Counted from the stretch's first letter, positions 1-9,203 are shown. The stretch: 64,000 nt of DNA from Afipia felis ATCC 53690 (GCF_000314735.2 NZ_KB375270.1:310001-374000), one strand, 5' to 3'. The notes: generated by a model not told the origin, from the sequence alone. A program made the numbers and translations.

Positions 1-1014
1 GTGCTGAAGGATAGCCGCACCGATCTCGCGGTGCTGCGGCTCAAGGATGCGCACGAGAAATTCCCGACCCTCGATCTCGCTAACTCGGATGAACTGCAGG
101 TCGGCGACGTGGTGCTCGCGATCGGCAATCCGTTCGGCGTCGGCCAGACGGTGACGCACGGCATCGTGTCGGCGCTGGCGCGCACGCAGGTCGGCATCAC
201 CGATTATCAGTTCTTCATCCAGACCGATGCCGCGATCAATCCAGGCAATTCCGGCGGCGCGCTGGTCGACATGAACGGCAAGCTCGTCGGCCTCAACACC
301 GCGATCTTCTCGCGCTCGGGCGGCTCGCAGGGCATCGGCTTCGCCATTCCGGCCAACATGGTGCGGGTGGTGGTGGCCTCCGCCAAGAGCGGCGGCAAGG
401 CCGTGCGGCGTCCGTGGCTCGGCGCCCGGTTGCAAGCCGTGACGCCCGAGATCGCCGAGACGCTCGGCCTGCCGCGCCCGGCAGGCGCGTTGGTGACCAG
501 CGTCGCGCCGAACAGCCCGGCCGCGAAGGCGGGCATGAAGGTCTCCGATCTGATCGTGTCGATCGACGGTCAGGACGTCGATGATCCGAACGGCTTCGAT
601 TATCGCTTCGCCACGCGGCCGCTGGGCGGCGCGGCGGAGGTCAGCGTGCGGCGGCAGAACGTCGTCATCAAGCTCAAGGTTCCGCTCGAGGTTGCTCCCG
701 ATACGGGCCGCGACGAGATCGAATTGAAGTCGCGTTCGCCGTTCCAGGGCGCGCGGGTGGCCAATATCTCTCCGGCGCTGGCCGATGAACTGCGGCTCGA
801 TTCCAATGTCGAAGGCGTCGTCGTCGTTTCAGTGGGCGAGAATGGGCTGGCGTCCAATGTGGGCTTCCAGAAGGGCGACGTCATCGTTGCGGTGAATGGC
901 AAAACCATCTCGAAAACAAGCGACCTTGAGCGTGCGACCAGCGAACCGGCTCGGCTCTGGCGCATTACCATCATTCGGGGCGGCCAGCGCATCAACGTTA
1001 CGCTGGGCGGCTGA
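1..1014 (+). CDS. Do-like (DegP/DegQ, HtrA) serine protease, 5' end missing
   Basis: Periplasmic trypsin-like quality-control protease, C-terminal part only, because the gene starts before the window. The visible 337 residues contain the catalytic Asp (DLAVL, about residue 8), the nucleophile Ser in PGNSGG (about residue 84) and the typical GIGFAIP strand, followed by two PDZ domains (about 130-220 and 245-337). The catalytic His, the signal peptide and the true start lie upstream. The GTG at base 1 is simply the first codon seen, not a chosen start. The two-PDZ layout fits DegP/DegQ/MucD types. The protein ends 31 bp before rarA, on the same strand. Confidence 0.93.
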   Translation: MLKDSRTDLAVLRLKDAHEKFPTLDLANSDELQVGDVVLAIGNPFGVGQTVTHGIVSALARTQVGITDYQFFIQTDAAINPGNSGGALVDMNGKLVGLNTAIFSRSGGSQGIGFAIPANMVRVVVASAKSGGKAVRRPWLGARLQAVTPEIAETLGLPRPAGALVTSVAPNSPAAKAGMKVSDLIVSIDGQDVDDPNGFDYRFATRPLGGAAEVSVRRQNVVIKLKVPLEVAPDTGRDEIELKSRSPFQGARVANISPALADELRLDSNVEGVVVVSVGENGLASNVGFQKGDVIVAVNGKTISKTSDLERATSEPARLWRITIIRGGQRINVTLGG

Positions 1015-1044
1015 CGGCGGAATGCCGGGAGAGCAGGCACATTC

Positions 1045-2376
1045 ATGAGCGCCAAGCAGGCCGCCCCATCTGCGAATCTGTTCGCCGCCGCAGGGCTGGA
1101 GCAGGACGCGCCGCGTCCACTGCCGGAGAAGCTGCGTCCGCGCACGCTCGCCGATGTCGTGGGTCAGGATCACGTTCTCGGTCCTGACGGCGCGCTGACG
1201 CGCATGCTGGAGACGCGCACGCTTGGCTCGCTGGTGTTCTGGGGTCCGCCGGGCACCGGCAAGACCACGGTGGCGCGGCTGCTGGCGGATGCGACCGAAC
1301 TGCATTTCGAGCAGATCTCGGCGGTGTTTTCCGGTGTTGCTGATCTGAAAAAAGTATTCGATGCCGCCCGCGATCGCCGCGAGATGGGCAAGGGCACGCT
1401 GCTGTTCGTCGACGAGGTCCATCGCTTCAACCGCGCGCAGCAGGATTCGTTTCTGCCGGTGATGGAAGACGGCACGGTGGTACTCGTCGGTGCGACCACG
1501 GAAAATCCGTCGTTCGAACTCAACGCGGCGCTTCTGTCGCGGGCGCGCGTGCTGGTGTTCCATTCGCTCGATGGAGCGGCAGTCGAGAAGCTTTACGCGC
1601 GGGCGGAGGAAGTCGAGGGCAGGCCATTGCCGCTCGATGCGGAAGCGCGCGCCGTGCTGGTGCGGATGGCGGATGGCGATGGCCGTGCGGCGCTGACGCT
1701 TGCCGAGGAGGTCTGGCGCGCTGCCCGCGCCAATGAAGTCTTCGATGCCGCGCAGTTGCAGGACATCCTGCAGCGGCGCGCGCCGATCTACGACAAGTCG
1801 GCGGATGGGCACTACAATCTGATCTCGGCGCTGCATAAGTCGGTACGCGGCTCCGACCCGGACGCGGCGCTGTATTATCTCGCGCGCATGCTTGATGCGG
1901 GCGAGGACCCGCTCTTTCTGGCGCGGCGCGTGGTGCGGATGGCGGTGGAAGACATCGGTATGGCGGATCCGCAGGCGCTGGTCGTCGCCAATGCGGCGAA
2001 GGATGCCTATGATTTTCTGGGTTCGCCCGAGGGTGAACTCGCTATCGCGCAGGCCGTCGTCTATGTCGCGACCGCGCCGAAATCTAATGCCGCCTACAGG
2101 GCTTTCAGCGCAGCTATGCGTACGGCAAAGCAGGCAGGCTCGCTGCTGCCGCCCAAGCACATCCTCAACGCGCCGACCAAACTGATGAAGGCCGAGAATT
2201 ACGGCGACGGCTACGAATACGATCACGACACGCCGGAAGGCTTTTCGGGGCAGGACTATTTCCCCGAAGCGCTGGGCCGCCAGACCTTCTACAATCCACC
2301 CGAGCGCGGTTTTGAGCGCGAGATTCGCAAGCGCCTCGATTACTGGGCGAAACTGAGAAAAGACAAATCGTCATGA
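1045..2376 (+). CDS. rarA: Replication-associated recombination protein A (AAA+ ATPase)
   Basis: RarA/MgsA acts at stalled replication forks and is related to clamp-loader ATPases. The 443 residues match family length. Visible features are a short N-terminal motif (LFAAAGLEQDAPRPLPEKLRP), Walker A GPPGTGKTT at about 67-75, Walker B LLFVDEVHRFN at about 112-122, sensor 1 VGATTENPSFELN, and the C-terminal tetramerisation region containing GYEYDHD and the FYNPPERGFE motif. The ATG start gives the family N terminus. The stop overlaps the start of the next gene (ATGA), which indicates translational coupling to the pseudouridine synthase. Confidence 0.96.
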   Translation: MSAKQAAPSANLFAAAGLEQDAPRPLPEKLRPRTLADVVGQDHVLGPDGALTRMLETRTLGSLVFWGPPGTGKTTVARLLADATELHFEQISAVFSGVADLKKVFDAARDRREMGKGTLLFVDEVHRFNRAQQDSFLPVMEDGTVVLVGATTENPSFELNAALLSRARVLVFHSLDGAAVEKLYARAEEVEGRPLPLDAEARAVLVRMADGDGRAALTLAEEVWRAARANEVFDAAQLQDILQRRAPIYDKSADGHYNLISALHKSVRGSDPDAALYYLARMLDAGEDPLFLARRVVRMAVEDIGMADPQALVVANAAKDAYDFLGSPEGELAIAQAVVYVATAPKSNAAYRAFSAAMRTAKQAGSLLPPKHILNAPTKLMKAENYGDGYEYDHDTPEGFSGQDYFPEALGRQTFYNPPERGFEREIRKRLDYWAKLRKDKSS

Positions 2377-3614
2377 GCCGCCGTTTCCGCAAACCCCTCG
2401 AAAAGAAATCGGTGCGCGAGGCCAAGAAAGGCGAGAAGCGCGGCGACAAGCGTAGCAAGCCGTCCTTCGCCAAAAAGTCCTCCGACAAGCGCGGGCCGAC
2501 CCAGCGTTCGTTCGACAAGCCGGATGCACGGTTTGGCGACGAGAGGCCGCGCCGCCCGGCGAAGCCTGCGCGTGAGGCATTTCCGGAGGTGCGGGAGGAG
2601 AAGAAGCCTGCGCCGCCTCTGCCGACCAAGGTGCAGACCGTTGTCGTCACCGCGGACGAGAACAACATGCGCGTCGATCGTTTTCTCGAAGCGCGGTTTC
2701 CGGGCCTGTCGTTCTCCCACATCCAGCGGATCGTCCGGAAAGGCGAGCTGCGCGTCAACGGCAAGCGCGCCGACAGCAAGGATCGCCTGAACGAGGGCGA
2801 CAGCGTGCGCATTCCGCCGCTCAAGCTCGACGCGCCGAAGGCCACCGCGCATCTCACCGAGACCGAAGCGAAGATCCGGGACGAACTGCGCAAGATGGTG
2901 CTGTTCGAGGACGACGACGTGATGGTGCTGAACAAGCCAGCGGGGCTTGCGGTGCAGGGCGGCTCCGGCCTTACGCGCCACGTCGACGGCATGCTCGAGG
3001 TGATGCGCGATGCCAAGGGCCAGCGCCCGCGCCTCGTCCACCGGCTCGACCGCGAAACCTCTGGCTGTCTGCTGATCGCCAAGACCCGTTTTGCCGCCTC
3101 GACGCTGACCGGATCGTTCCGCCATCGTTCGGCACGCAAGATCTACTGGGCGCTGGTGGCAGGCGTGCCGAAGCCGAAGCAGGGGCGCATCTCGACCTAT
3201 CTCGCCAAGGAAGAGAATGAGGAAGACTCGATCATGCGCGTTGCGGCACATGGCGACGAGGGCGCGGCGCATGCCGTGACCTATTACGCGGTGGTCGAGG
3301 CTTCGGCCCAGAAGCTCGCCTGGGTGTCGCTCAAGCCCGTCACCGGCCGCACCCATCAGTTGCGTGCGCACATGGCACATATCGATCACGCCATCGTGGG
3401 CGATCCGAAATATTTCAACAAGGAGAACTGGCAGCTTCCCGGCGGGTTACAGAACAGGCTGCATCTTCTGGCGCGCCGCATCGTCATCCCGCATCCGCGC
3501 GGCGGCGTGATCGATGTCACCGCGCCGCTGCCGCCGCATATGCTGCAATCGTGGAATCTGCTCGGGCTCGAGGCCGACAGGTTCGATCCGATCGAGGAAG
3601 CGCCGGAAGAATAG
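2373..3614 (+). CDS. RluA/RluC-family rRNA pseudouridine synthase
   Basis: Converts uridine to pseudouridine in RNA, most likely 23S rRNA. The order is a strongly basic, low-complexity N-terminal extension (residues 1-85, rich in Lys/Arg/Pro), an S4 RNA-binding domain (about 97-150, MRVDRFLEARFPGLSFSHIQ) and the RluA catalytic domain, with catalytic Asp at about 226 in HRLDRETSG. The late motif GRTHQLRAHM is also present. At 413 residues it is longer than E. coli RluC because of the basic tail, which is common in alphaproteobacteria. Its start overlaps the rarA stop by 4 nt. The exact target position cannot be read from the sequence. Confidence 0.94.
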   Translation: MSRRFRKPLEKKSVREAKKGEKRGDKRSKPSFAKKSSDKRGPTQRSFDKPDARFGDERPRRPAKPAREAFPEVREEKKPAPPLPTKVQTVVVTADENNMRVDRFLEARFPGLSFSHIQRIVRKGELRVNGKRADSKDRLNEGDSVRIPPLKLDAPKATAHLTETEAKIRDELRKMVLFEDDDVMVLNKPAGLAVQGGSGLTRHVDGMLEVMRDAKGQRPRLVHRLDRETSGCLLIAKTRFAASTLTGSFRHRSARKIYWALVAGVPKPKQGRISTYLAKEENEEDSIMRVAAHGDEGAAHAVTYYAVVEASAQKLAWVSLKPVTGRTHQLRAHMAHIDHAIVGDPKYFNKENWQLPGGLQNRLHLLARRIVIPHPRGGVIDVTAPLPPHMLQSWNLLGLEADRFDPIEEAPEE

Positions 3615-3623
3615 GGTCGTCCC

Positions 3624-3980
3624 ATGCGCAAGCTGGCCGCCATCTGTCTGTTGTGCATCCTGCCGCTCAGTGCCGCGTTTGCGCAAATTTATACGACGCC
3701 ATCCGGGAGAGCGGTGCTTCCGCCACCGCCGGCCCCGCCGCCGCCTCCGGCCATCACGGTGCCGCAGGTGCCAAAGATGGATTCGCCGCCGCCTTTCGAA
3801 CTGCAGAACACGACGCCGGGTTACGTGCAGCCCGGTAAGCCGCCGAAGCAGGTTCTCAAGCCGCAGAGGCGGGAATCCTTCGATCGGCGGATTTCGCGCT
3901 GTCTCGATGAGGCGGCTGCGATGGGGCTTGGCCCCGGCGAGCGCTCGTCCTATTCCCGCAACTGCGCCCACCAGCGATAA
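3624..3980 (+). CDS. Small exported proline-rich protein, function unknown
   Basis: 118 residues. A clear Sec signal peptide (MRKLAAICLLCILPLSAAFA, cleavage expected at AFA-Q) is followed by a proline-rich linker (about residues 36-58, PPPPAPPPPPA type) and a C-terminal segment with two Cys (SRCLDEAAAMG, YSRNCAHQ) about 22 residues apart that could form a disulfide. It sits 9 bp after the pseudouridine synthase and 16 bp before the ATP12 gene, so all are probably cotranscribed. No family is recognised, but the Cys-containing tail resembles many short rhizobial exported proteins. Confidence 0.75.
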   Translation: MRKLAAICLLCILPLSAAFAQIYTTPSGRAVLPPPPAPPPPPAITVPQVPKMDSPPPFELQNTTPGYVQPGKPPKQVLKPQRRESFDRRISRCLDEAAAMGLGPGERSSYSRNCAHQR

Positions 3981-3996
3981 AAGAGAAGATTGCGAT

Positions 3997-4773
3997 ATGC
4001 GTGAACTGTTCGACGAGGCCCTTGGCCATTCGCCGCTCGATCCGCGGGAAGCCTCGCGCAAATCCTCGACAACGCCGTTGCGCAAGCGCTTCTATGAGAG
4101 CGCGGGGGTTGCCGAGACGCCGGAAGGGTTCGCTGTCACGCTCGACGGCAAGCCCGTGCGCACGCCCGGCAAGCGGTTTCTCGGCGCGCCGGTGCGCGAG
4201 CTTGCCGAGGCCATGGCGACGGAGTGGGGCGCGCAGGCGGAGATGATCGATCCGCTGTCGATGCCGATGACACGGCTCGCCAACAGCACGGTCGATGGCG
4301 TCGCGGACGACGTCGTGGCGGTACGCGACGACATCGCAAAATATTTCGACACCGATCTGCTGTTCTATCGCGCGAGCTTTCCCGAAGAACTCATTGCCCT
4401 GCAAGCCGAACATTGGGATCCGGTGTTGCGCTGGCTGGCGGACGAACTGGGCGCACACTTCATCCTCGCCGAGGGCGTGATGCACGTGAAGCAGCCCGAG
4501 CCCGCCGTTCATGCAGTACGTCAGGCTTTGCCGGAAACGCCCTGGGCGGTCGCGGCTTTGCACGTGGTGACGACGATCACCGGCTCGGCATTGCTGGCGC
4601 TGGCGCTGCATCGCAAGGCACTGACGGCGGATCAGGTCTGGGCCGCGGCGCATGTCGATGAAGACTGGAACAGCCAGCAGTGGGGCGCGGACGAGGAAGT
4701 GATGCGGCGCCGTGCCCAGCGGCGGCGGGATTTCGATGCCGCCGTGCGGGTGCTGGCGGCGGTTCCGCGCTAG
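3997..4773 (+). CDS. ATP12-family F1-ATPase assembly chaperone
   Basis: Alphaproteobacterial homologue of mitochondrial Atp12, which binds the F1 alpha subunit during ATP synthase assembly. From the ATG at 3997 the protein has 258 residues. Family features are KRFYESAGVAETPEGFAVTLDGKPVRTP near the N terminus (given only as landmark residues about 28-56), EWGAQAEMIDPLSMPMTRLANS, and DTDLLFYRA around 120. The open frame extends much further upstream, but that part overlaps the previous genes in another frame and has no family similarity. The start at 3997 is preceded by an AAGAGAAG purine tract. Confidence 0.93.
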   Translation: MRELFDEALGHSPLDPREASRKSSTTPLRKRFYESAGVAETPEGFAVTLDGKPVRTPGKRFLGAPVRELAEAMATEWGAQAEMIDPLSMPMTRLANSTVDGVADDVVAVRDDIAKYFDTDLLFYRASFPEELIALQAEHWDPVLRWLADELGAHFILAEGVMHVKQPEPAVHAVRQALPETPWAVAALHVVTTITGSALLALALHRKALTADQVWAAAHVDEDWNSQQWGADEEVMRRRAQRRRDFDAAVRVLAAVPR

Positions 4774-4842
4774 GCCCATCGCGTGGGTTAAGAAGAGATT
4801 AACGACGCGGGGATACCGTGGGCGCGAATTCGCGGAGCGCCC

Positions 4843-6519
4843 ATGGCCATCAGCATCAACCCAATCACGCCGGTCATTGCCGCCGATGCAGCCTCGCCTT
4901 CGGTGACGCTGCAGCCTGGCAGCGTGATCGACGCCAAGGTGCTGCAGGTGCTGGCGAACGACTTCGTGCGCATCGCGGTCGCCTCGCTGTCGATCGAGGT
5001 GGCCTCGGAAGTGCCGTTGCAGGTCGGGCAGGCGCTGCAGCTCGCGGTGTCGCAAACGCCGGACGGCGTGCGGCTGCAGATCGTGCCGCAGACGACTGAC
5101 ACATCATCTCAGGCACAACCTGCGACACTTGTCAGTCCGTCCATCGCGCCAAATGCGTCTTCCGCCACGAGCGATGCACAGGGTGCCTCCGTGACCCGGC
5201 CGTTGACACCGCTCGAGGTCGTCGCGGTGGCGAAAGCGTTGCAGACCGCCGCGGGGCAACAGGGCAGTCTGTCGCCGTTGTTTGCCAATCTCACGGTGGC
5301 CGCGACGTCTGGTCATGTGCCCGACGTGTTGCAGCAGGCGGCGCATTCGCTGCTTGCGGGGCGTCCGGCGCTGACCGAGAAACTGAGTGGCGAAGACATT
5401 GCGACCGCATTCCGGCAGTCCGGCCTGTTTTACGAACAATCGCAGAAGCAGGCGGCGGCAACGCCTGCACCGGCTTTATCGAATGCAGCGGCGGCGCCAG
5501 ATCTCAAGGCCGCGCTGATCGTGTTCAGGCAAATTCTTGGCTCGTGGCTCGGTGGAGCAACACAGCCGCCGCCCGACGATGCCGCCGTGCCCGGACAATT
5601 CGCGCAGCAGGGTCAGGCGCGTGCGCAGGCCGAAATCGCTGCGCCATCGATTGCGCCCGCAGCGATGCCGGCGGCGGAGGTCGAGGAAATCATGCTGCCG
5701 GGCGCGGTGGTGGAGATGACGAGCGAAGTTGAGGTTGAGGATCTGGGCGATCCCGTTTTTGCCACGCGCGATACACCGTCATCTCTGCTTCTCGGCAAGA
5801 GCGGCACGGCATCGTCCGCCGAGACCCTGCAGATGATATTGCGGGCGTTTCCGAAAGGCGTGCAAGATGCGGTGATCTCGCAGCTCGCGGAAGAGGGCGT
5901 GACGCTCGCACAGTCCGCAGCGGCAAGCCATGGTGTTGCGGCGGACACCGATGGCGTGCCGCCGCCATTTCGTGGTGCCGCGACCTCGGCGCAACCTGCC
6001 GTGCCGCCGACGATCGATCATCGCACGCCGCCCGATGCGGTGGCGCATCGTCTGCTCGACGACACCGACGCCGCGCTTGCGCGCCAGACCTTGTTGCAGA
6101 TTGCGTCGCTGCCGGAGCAGGCCACGCACGCCAAATTCGATCCGACGGCGCGCTGGAATTTCGAAATTCCGTTCGCGACGCCGCAAGGCACGGCTGTCGC
6201 ACAATTTGAAATCTCGCGCGATGGCGGTGGTGAGGCGGCCTCGGCTGAGGCGGCGAGCCGTGTCTGGCGTGCGCGCTTCTCCATCAATCTTGAACCGGCC
6301 GGGCCGGTGCATGCGCAGGTCTCGCTCGCGGGAGAGCGTACGTCGGTGCGGATGTGGGCGGAGCGCAGCGCGACTGTCGCACGGCTGCAGGCCGAAGCGC
6401 CGCAACTCTCGCAGGCTTTGCGTGAAGCGGAACTCACGCCGGGCGATATCGTGATCGGAAGCGGTGCGCCATCCGCGCAGCCCGCGCCAAGCGGACATTT
6501 TCTGGATCGCGCGCTATGA
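4843..6519 (+). CDS. FliK-like flagellar hook-length control protein
   Basis: 558 residues, with a long alanine/proline-rich low-complexity middle and a conserved C-terminal Flg_hook-type domain at about 425-535 (WNFEIPFATPQG, WRARFSINLEPAGPVHAQVSL, VRMWAERS). FliK proteins measure hook length and switch the specificity of the type III export gate through the FlhB C-terminal domain. Here the next gene, overlapping by 4 nt, encodes just such a FlhB C-terminal domain, which strongly supports a functional pair. No other flagellar genes are nearby, so this may be a second, orphan set. The start ATG at 4843 is the first in frame. Confidence 0.85.
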   Translation: MAISINPITPVIAADAASPSVTLQPGSVIDAKVLQVLANDFVRIAVASLSIEVASEVPLQVGQALQLAVSQTPDGVRLQIVPQTTDTSSQAQPATLVSPSIAPNASSATSDAQGASVTRPLTPLEVVAVAKALQTAAGQQGSLSPLFANLTVAATSGHVPDVLQQAAHSLLAGRPALTEKLSGEDIATAFRQSGLFYEQSQKQAAATPAPALSNAAAAPDLKAALIVFRQILGSWLGGATQPPPDDAAVPGQFAQQGQARAQAEIAAPSIAPAAMPAAEVEEIMLPGAVVEMTSEVEVEDLGDPVFATRDTPSSLLLGKSGTASSAETLQMILRAFPKGVQDAVISQLAEEGVTLAQSAAASHGVAADTDGVPPPFRGAATSAQPAVPPTIDHRTPPDAVAHRLLDDTDAALARQTLLQIASLPEQATHAKFDPTARWNFEIPFATPQGTAVAQFEISRDGGGEAASAEAASRVWRARFSINLEPAGPVHAQVSLAGERTSVRMWAERSATVARLQAEAPQLSQALREAELTPGDIVIGSGAPSAQPAPSGHFLDRAL

Positions 6520-6791
6520 CGACGACAACGACTCCGATCCAGAACACGCTTGCCGTTGCGCTGCATTATGATCGCAAGGGTGCACCGCGGGTCGTCGCCA
6601 AGGGCAAGGGCGAGATCGCGAAGAAAATCATCGAAGTCGCGAACGAGCATAATGTCGCAGTTCAGGAGAACGAGGTGCTCGCGGGCGCGCTCTCCAATGT
6701 CGAGATCGGCGATGAAATTCCGGCCGAATTGTACAAAGCCGTGGCGGAAGTGTTGATTTTTGTCATGAGACTCTCGGGCAAGATCCGCTAG
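6516..6791 (+). CDS. FlhB C-terminal-domain homologue (FlhX/YlqH type)
   Basis: 91 residues covering only the cytoplasmic switch domain of FlhB/YscU: LAVALHYDRKGAPRVVAKGKGE, then VQENEVLAGALSNVEIGDEIPAELYKAVAEVL (key blocks; residues about 14-84). The four export-gate membrane helices are absent. The autocleavage motif NPTH of full FlhB is replaced by IQNT, so self-cleavage is not expected. Small homologues of this kind (FlhX, YlqH) are known and can stand in for the cleaved FlhB C-terminal fragment. The ATG overlaps the stop of the FliK-like gene, pointing to coupled translation. Confidence 0.88.
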   Translation: MTTTTTPIQNTLAVALHYDRKGAPRVVAKGKGEIAKKIIEVANEHNVAVQENEVLAGALSNVEIGDEIPAELYKAVAEVLIFVMRLSGKIR

Positions 6792-6872
6792 CCCTGGAAC
6801 TTATTCAATTCAGGCGACGTTCATCCCGCAGCGGCGAGGCTTGGCTGCTGGAGGTAACGAAAGGGATTGAAT

Positions 6873-7199
6873 ATGGAAAGACGAGACTTCCTGAAAATCG
6901 CTTTTGGTATGGCCGCCGGTGCGGTCGTCACCGTGCGCGCGGCGCAAGCGATGACGCCGACGCCATCTCCGCTCGCGAGAGAGCCGTCAGTCCCCGATAC
7001 AGAGGCCAAGCCTGCGCTTGCAACATCGGAGGATGTCGAGAAGGCGAAGGTCGAGAAAGTGCGGTGGCGTCATCATCGCGGGTACCACGGTCATTGGCAC
7101 CGCCATCACTGGCGCCGTCATCACTGGCATCGCCGCCACTGGGGCTGGCGGAGGCGGCATTGGCGCCATCGTCACTGGCGCCGCCGCTACTATTATTGA
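6873..7199 (+). CDS. Tat-exported His/Arg/Trp-rich protein, function unknown
   Basis: 108 residues from the ATG at 6873; a TTG six bases upstream is an alternative start. The N terminus is a twin-arginine signal (ERRDFLKIAFGMAAGAVV). After a Pro-rich stretch the last ~42 residues consist almost only of His, Arg, Trp, Gly and Tyr in HHWRR/RHW-type repeats ending in RRRYYY. Such tails may bind metal, haem or nucleic acid, but that is inference. AAAGGGA at 6860-6866 suits the ATG, and GGAGG at 6850-6854 would suit the TTG. A strong palindromic terminator follows directly. Similar proteins are widespread in Bradyrhizobiaceae. Confidence 0.78.
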   Translation: MERRDFLKIAFGMAAGAVVTVRAAQAMTPTPSPLAREPSVPDTEAKPALATSEDVEKAKVEKVRWRHHRGYHGHWHRHHWRRHHWHRRHWGWRRRHWRHRHWRRRYYY

Positions 7200-7206
7200 G
7201 GTGAAA

Positions 7207-7226
7207 GGGGCGGGATATCCCGCCCC
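7207..7226. terminator. Bidirectional terminator between convergent genes
   Basis: A perfect 20-nt palindrome (GGGGCGGGAT/ATCCCGCCCC, 10-bp arms) lies between the stops of the Tat-exported protein and the alpha/beta hydrolase, which run towards each other. There is no long T tract, so termination on either strand is inferred from position and stem strength. Confidence 0.7.
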
Positions 7227-7228
7227 GA

Positions 7229-8245
7229 TCATTTCGTCGCCAGGAAATCCAGCATCAATTTATCGAACTGGTCCGGCTTTTCGAGAAAAGCCAGATGCCC
7301 GGCGTTGGGGATAATCTCCGCGCGGCCGTGCGGCATCTTCGCTGCGAGGTCGCGGGCGAGATCGGCGTTGTGGCCCATCTTCGGCTTCAGTGCCTCCGGC
7401 GCATTCGGCTTGCCCGGCGCGTTGTGGTCATCCTCGCCCATGATGAACAGCGTCGGCTCGGTAATGAGCGGAATCTCGTGCGCCACCGGCTCGCGATAGA
7501 TCATCTGCGCCGAACTGGCGAAGGCGCGCAGCCAGCGCGGATATTCTGGGCTTCCTTTGATGCCGTAACGCGCATCGATGAACGGGGTGATCTGCTCGGG
7601 CGGCAGCTTCAACGAGTAGTTGTTGACGAGCTGCTTGCGGTACGCTTCGGCCGTCAGTTTGTCCTCCTGCGCGAGAATTTTCTCGGTTGGAGTTGGCGGC
7701 ACATAGAGCCGGTAATCCTCAAGTCCGATCGGGTTTGTGAGAATGAGGTGGTCGACGCGGTCGGGATAGGCGCGTGAGATACGCACCGCCAGCATGCCGC
7801 CGAGCGAATGGGCGACGATATCAGCTTTCGGGATTTGCAGATGATCGAGCAGCGCGATGGTATTGCGCGCGAGCGTATCGAAATGCAGATCGAAAGTGGG
7901 TTTGGAGGATTTTCCGAAGCCGATCTGATCCGGCACGATGACGCGGTAGCCGTTGCTGCTCAGTGTTTTGATGACCGGCGCCCAGTAGCTCGATGGAAAG
8001 TTGCGGCCGTGCAGAAGGACGACGGTGCGGCCATTCGGGCTGGCTGCCGCGACATCCATATAGGCCATCCGCACCTGCTCGCCTTCATTGACCAGCGGGA
8101 GTTGGTGGACGGGGTAGGGATATGGATAACCCTCGAGTCCGATGCCGTAAGGCTCCTTCTGTGGCGTGTCATTCGTGGCGGCAGTCTGCGCGTGGGCGGC
8201 GCTCAGCGAGGCGAGCAGCAGGACGACAGCAGAGGTGTGCTTCAT
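7229..8245 (-). CDS. Exported alpha/beta hydrolase
   Basis: 338 residues with a Sec signal peptide (MKHTSAVVLLLASLSAAHAQ). The alpha/beta-hydrolase fold shows the oxyanion HGRNFPSSYW, the nucleophile elbow AHSLGGM (Ser at about 147), a late Asp region (LFIMGEDDHNAPG) and the catalytic His in NAGHLAFLEKP near the end. This is a periplasmic esterase or epoxide-hydrolase-like enzyme, and the substrate cannot be told from the sequence. It is a single gene on the minus strand, converging on a palindromic terminator. Confidence 0.88.
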   Translation of the reverse strand: MKHTSAVVLLLASLSAAHAQTAATNDTPQKEPYGIGLEGYPYPYPVHQLPLVNEGEQVRMAYMDVAAASPNGRTVVLLHGRNFPSSYWAPVIKTLSSNGYRVIVPDQIGFGKSSKPTFDLHFDTLARNTIALLDHLQIPKADIVAHSLGGMLAVRISRAYPDRVDHLILTNPIGLEDYRLYVPPTPTEKILAQEDKLTAEAYRKQLVNNYSLKLPPEQITPFIDARYGIKGSPEYPRWLRAFASSAQMIYREPVAHEIPLITEPTLFIMGEDDHNAPGKPNAPEALKPKMGHNADLARDLAAKMPHGRAEIIPNAGHLAFLEKPDQFDKLMLDFLATK

Positions 8246-8345
8246 GATAATCTCCCGGATGAGATGCCATCATAGAAAATCGCGCGGTCGTCGCGAAGGC
8301 GGCGGCCGCGTATCGTGCATCACATCCTGCTGATGATTGTCGCGC

Positions 8346-9203
8346 TCAGAGCCTCGGCGACGTACCGGAGGAGGTCTTCTGCGGGGTGTTTCCGGAGGCG
8401 AGCGCTTCGTTGTCGATCTTTGCCGCGCTCGCGATGCGCTTCAAGTCGATCAGGGTGAAGACGGCCTTGCCGATGCGATCCTTCGCGCTGCCGGGAGATA
8501 ATGCGATATCGACAAGCCCGTCGCAGTTGGCGCCCTTCGCATCCTGCGCGAGACGGGTGAGCGATTTTTCCGTTTCGGCCTGAACGTGCTTCAGCACCGC
8601 GACGCAACTGCCGCGGCCGTTGGCGTCGTTCAGAGCGACGGCTGCCTTCGGGCTGATCGGCTCGTTGAGAGCGGTCACGGCGCTCTCGGGCGTGTACTTC
8701 TGCTTCACCGAAACGATTTTCCCGCCCTTGTAGAAATAATACAGCCGGCCGTCGCCGATCGCGGTGGGTTTGCCGTACTTTTCGGTGACGCGCTGGATCA
8801 TATCCTGCTGCGTCGGCTGCTTGTCCTTGGCGAAGCCGAGGTCGCGGGTGATGTAATAGGCGAAGTTGCCACTTGCGGGCGAGGTGAAATGCACCTCCAT
8901 CGACTCCGCGCCGTGGTCCTTGGCAGCGGGCGTGTCGAATTTCATCAAGGTGGCGTAGGTCACATCGGTCTTGCCGAACTTCTGCTGGGTTGCCTGTGGC
9001 TTGGCGTTCGGAAACTCTTTCAGGTAGGCTTCAAACGTGCCGCCGACCTTTGCGGCGTCGTCGTCGCTGGAAATACCGATGATGTCGGGGCGCAGTTTTC
9101 CGGAGAAGGCGGTGTCCGGCGTTTTCGGCTTGAGTTCATTACCCGTCGCCAGGGAAGCCGCCGAGATCAGCGTCACACCAGCCAGCATCATCGATCGCAA
9201 CAT
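8346..9203 (-). CDS. Exported protein of unknown function
   Basis: 285 residues from the ATG at 9203, which gives a good signal peptide (MLRSMMLAGVTLISAASLA). A longer open frame upstream has no signal peptide and overlaps the divergent promoter region. The mature part contains repeated short motifs around Tyr/Phe/Lys (TRDLGFAKDKQPTQQDM, YYFYKGGKIV) and two Cys (GRGSCVAVL, AKGANCDGL) about 30 residues apart. No family is recognised. It is transcribed divergently from the phosphonomutase-like gene. Confidence 0.75.
   Translation of the reverse strand: MLRSMMLAGVTLISAASLATGNELKPKTPDTAFSGKLRPDIIGISSDDDAAKVGGTFEAYLKEFPNAKPQATQQKFGKTDVTYATLMKFDTPAAKDHGAESMEVHFTSPASGNFAYYITRDLGFAKDKQPTQQDMIQRVTEKYGKPTAIGDGRLYYFYKGGKIVSVKQKYTPESAVTALNEPISPKAAVALNDANGRGSCVAVLKHVQAETEKSLTRLAQDAKGANCDGLVDIALSPGSAKDRIGKAVFTLIDLKRIASAAKIDNEALASGNTPQKTSSGTSPRL

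Noticed and set aside
829..2226. 465-codon open frame on the minus strand
   Set aside because: Lies antisense to rarA and the protease gene, both of which have clear motifs. The product is rich in Arg, His and Gln, as expected of a GC-rich shadow frame.
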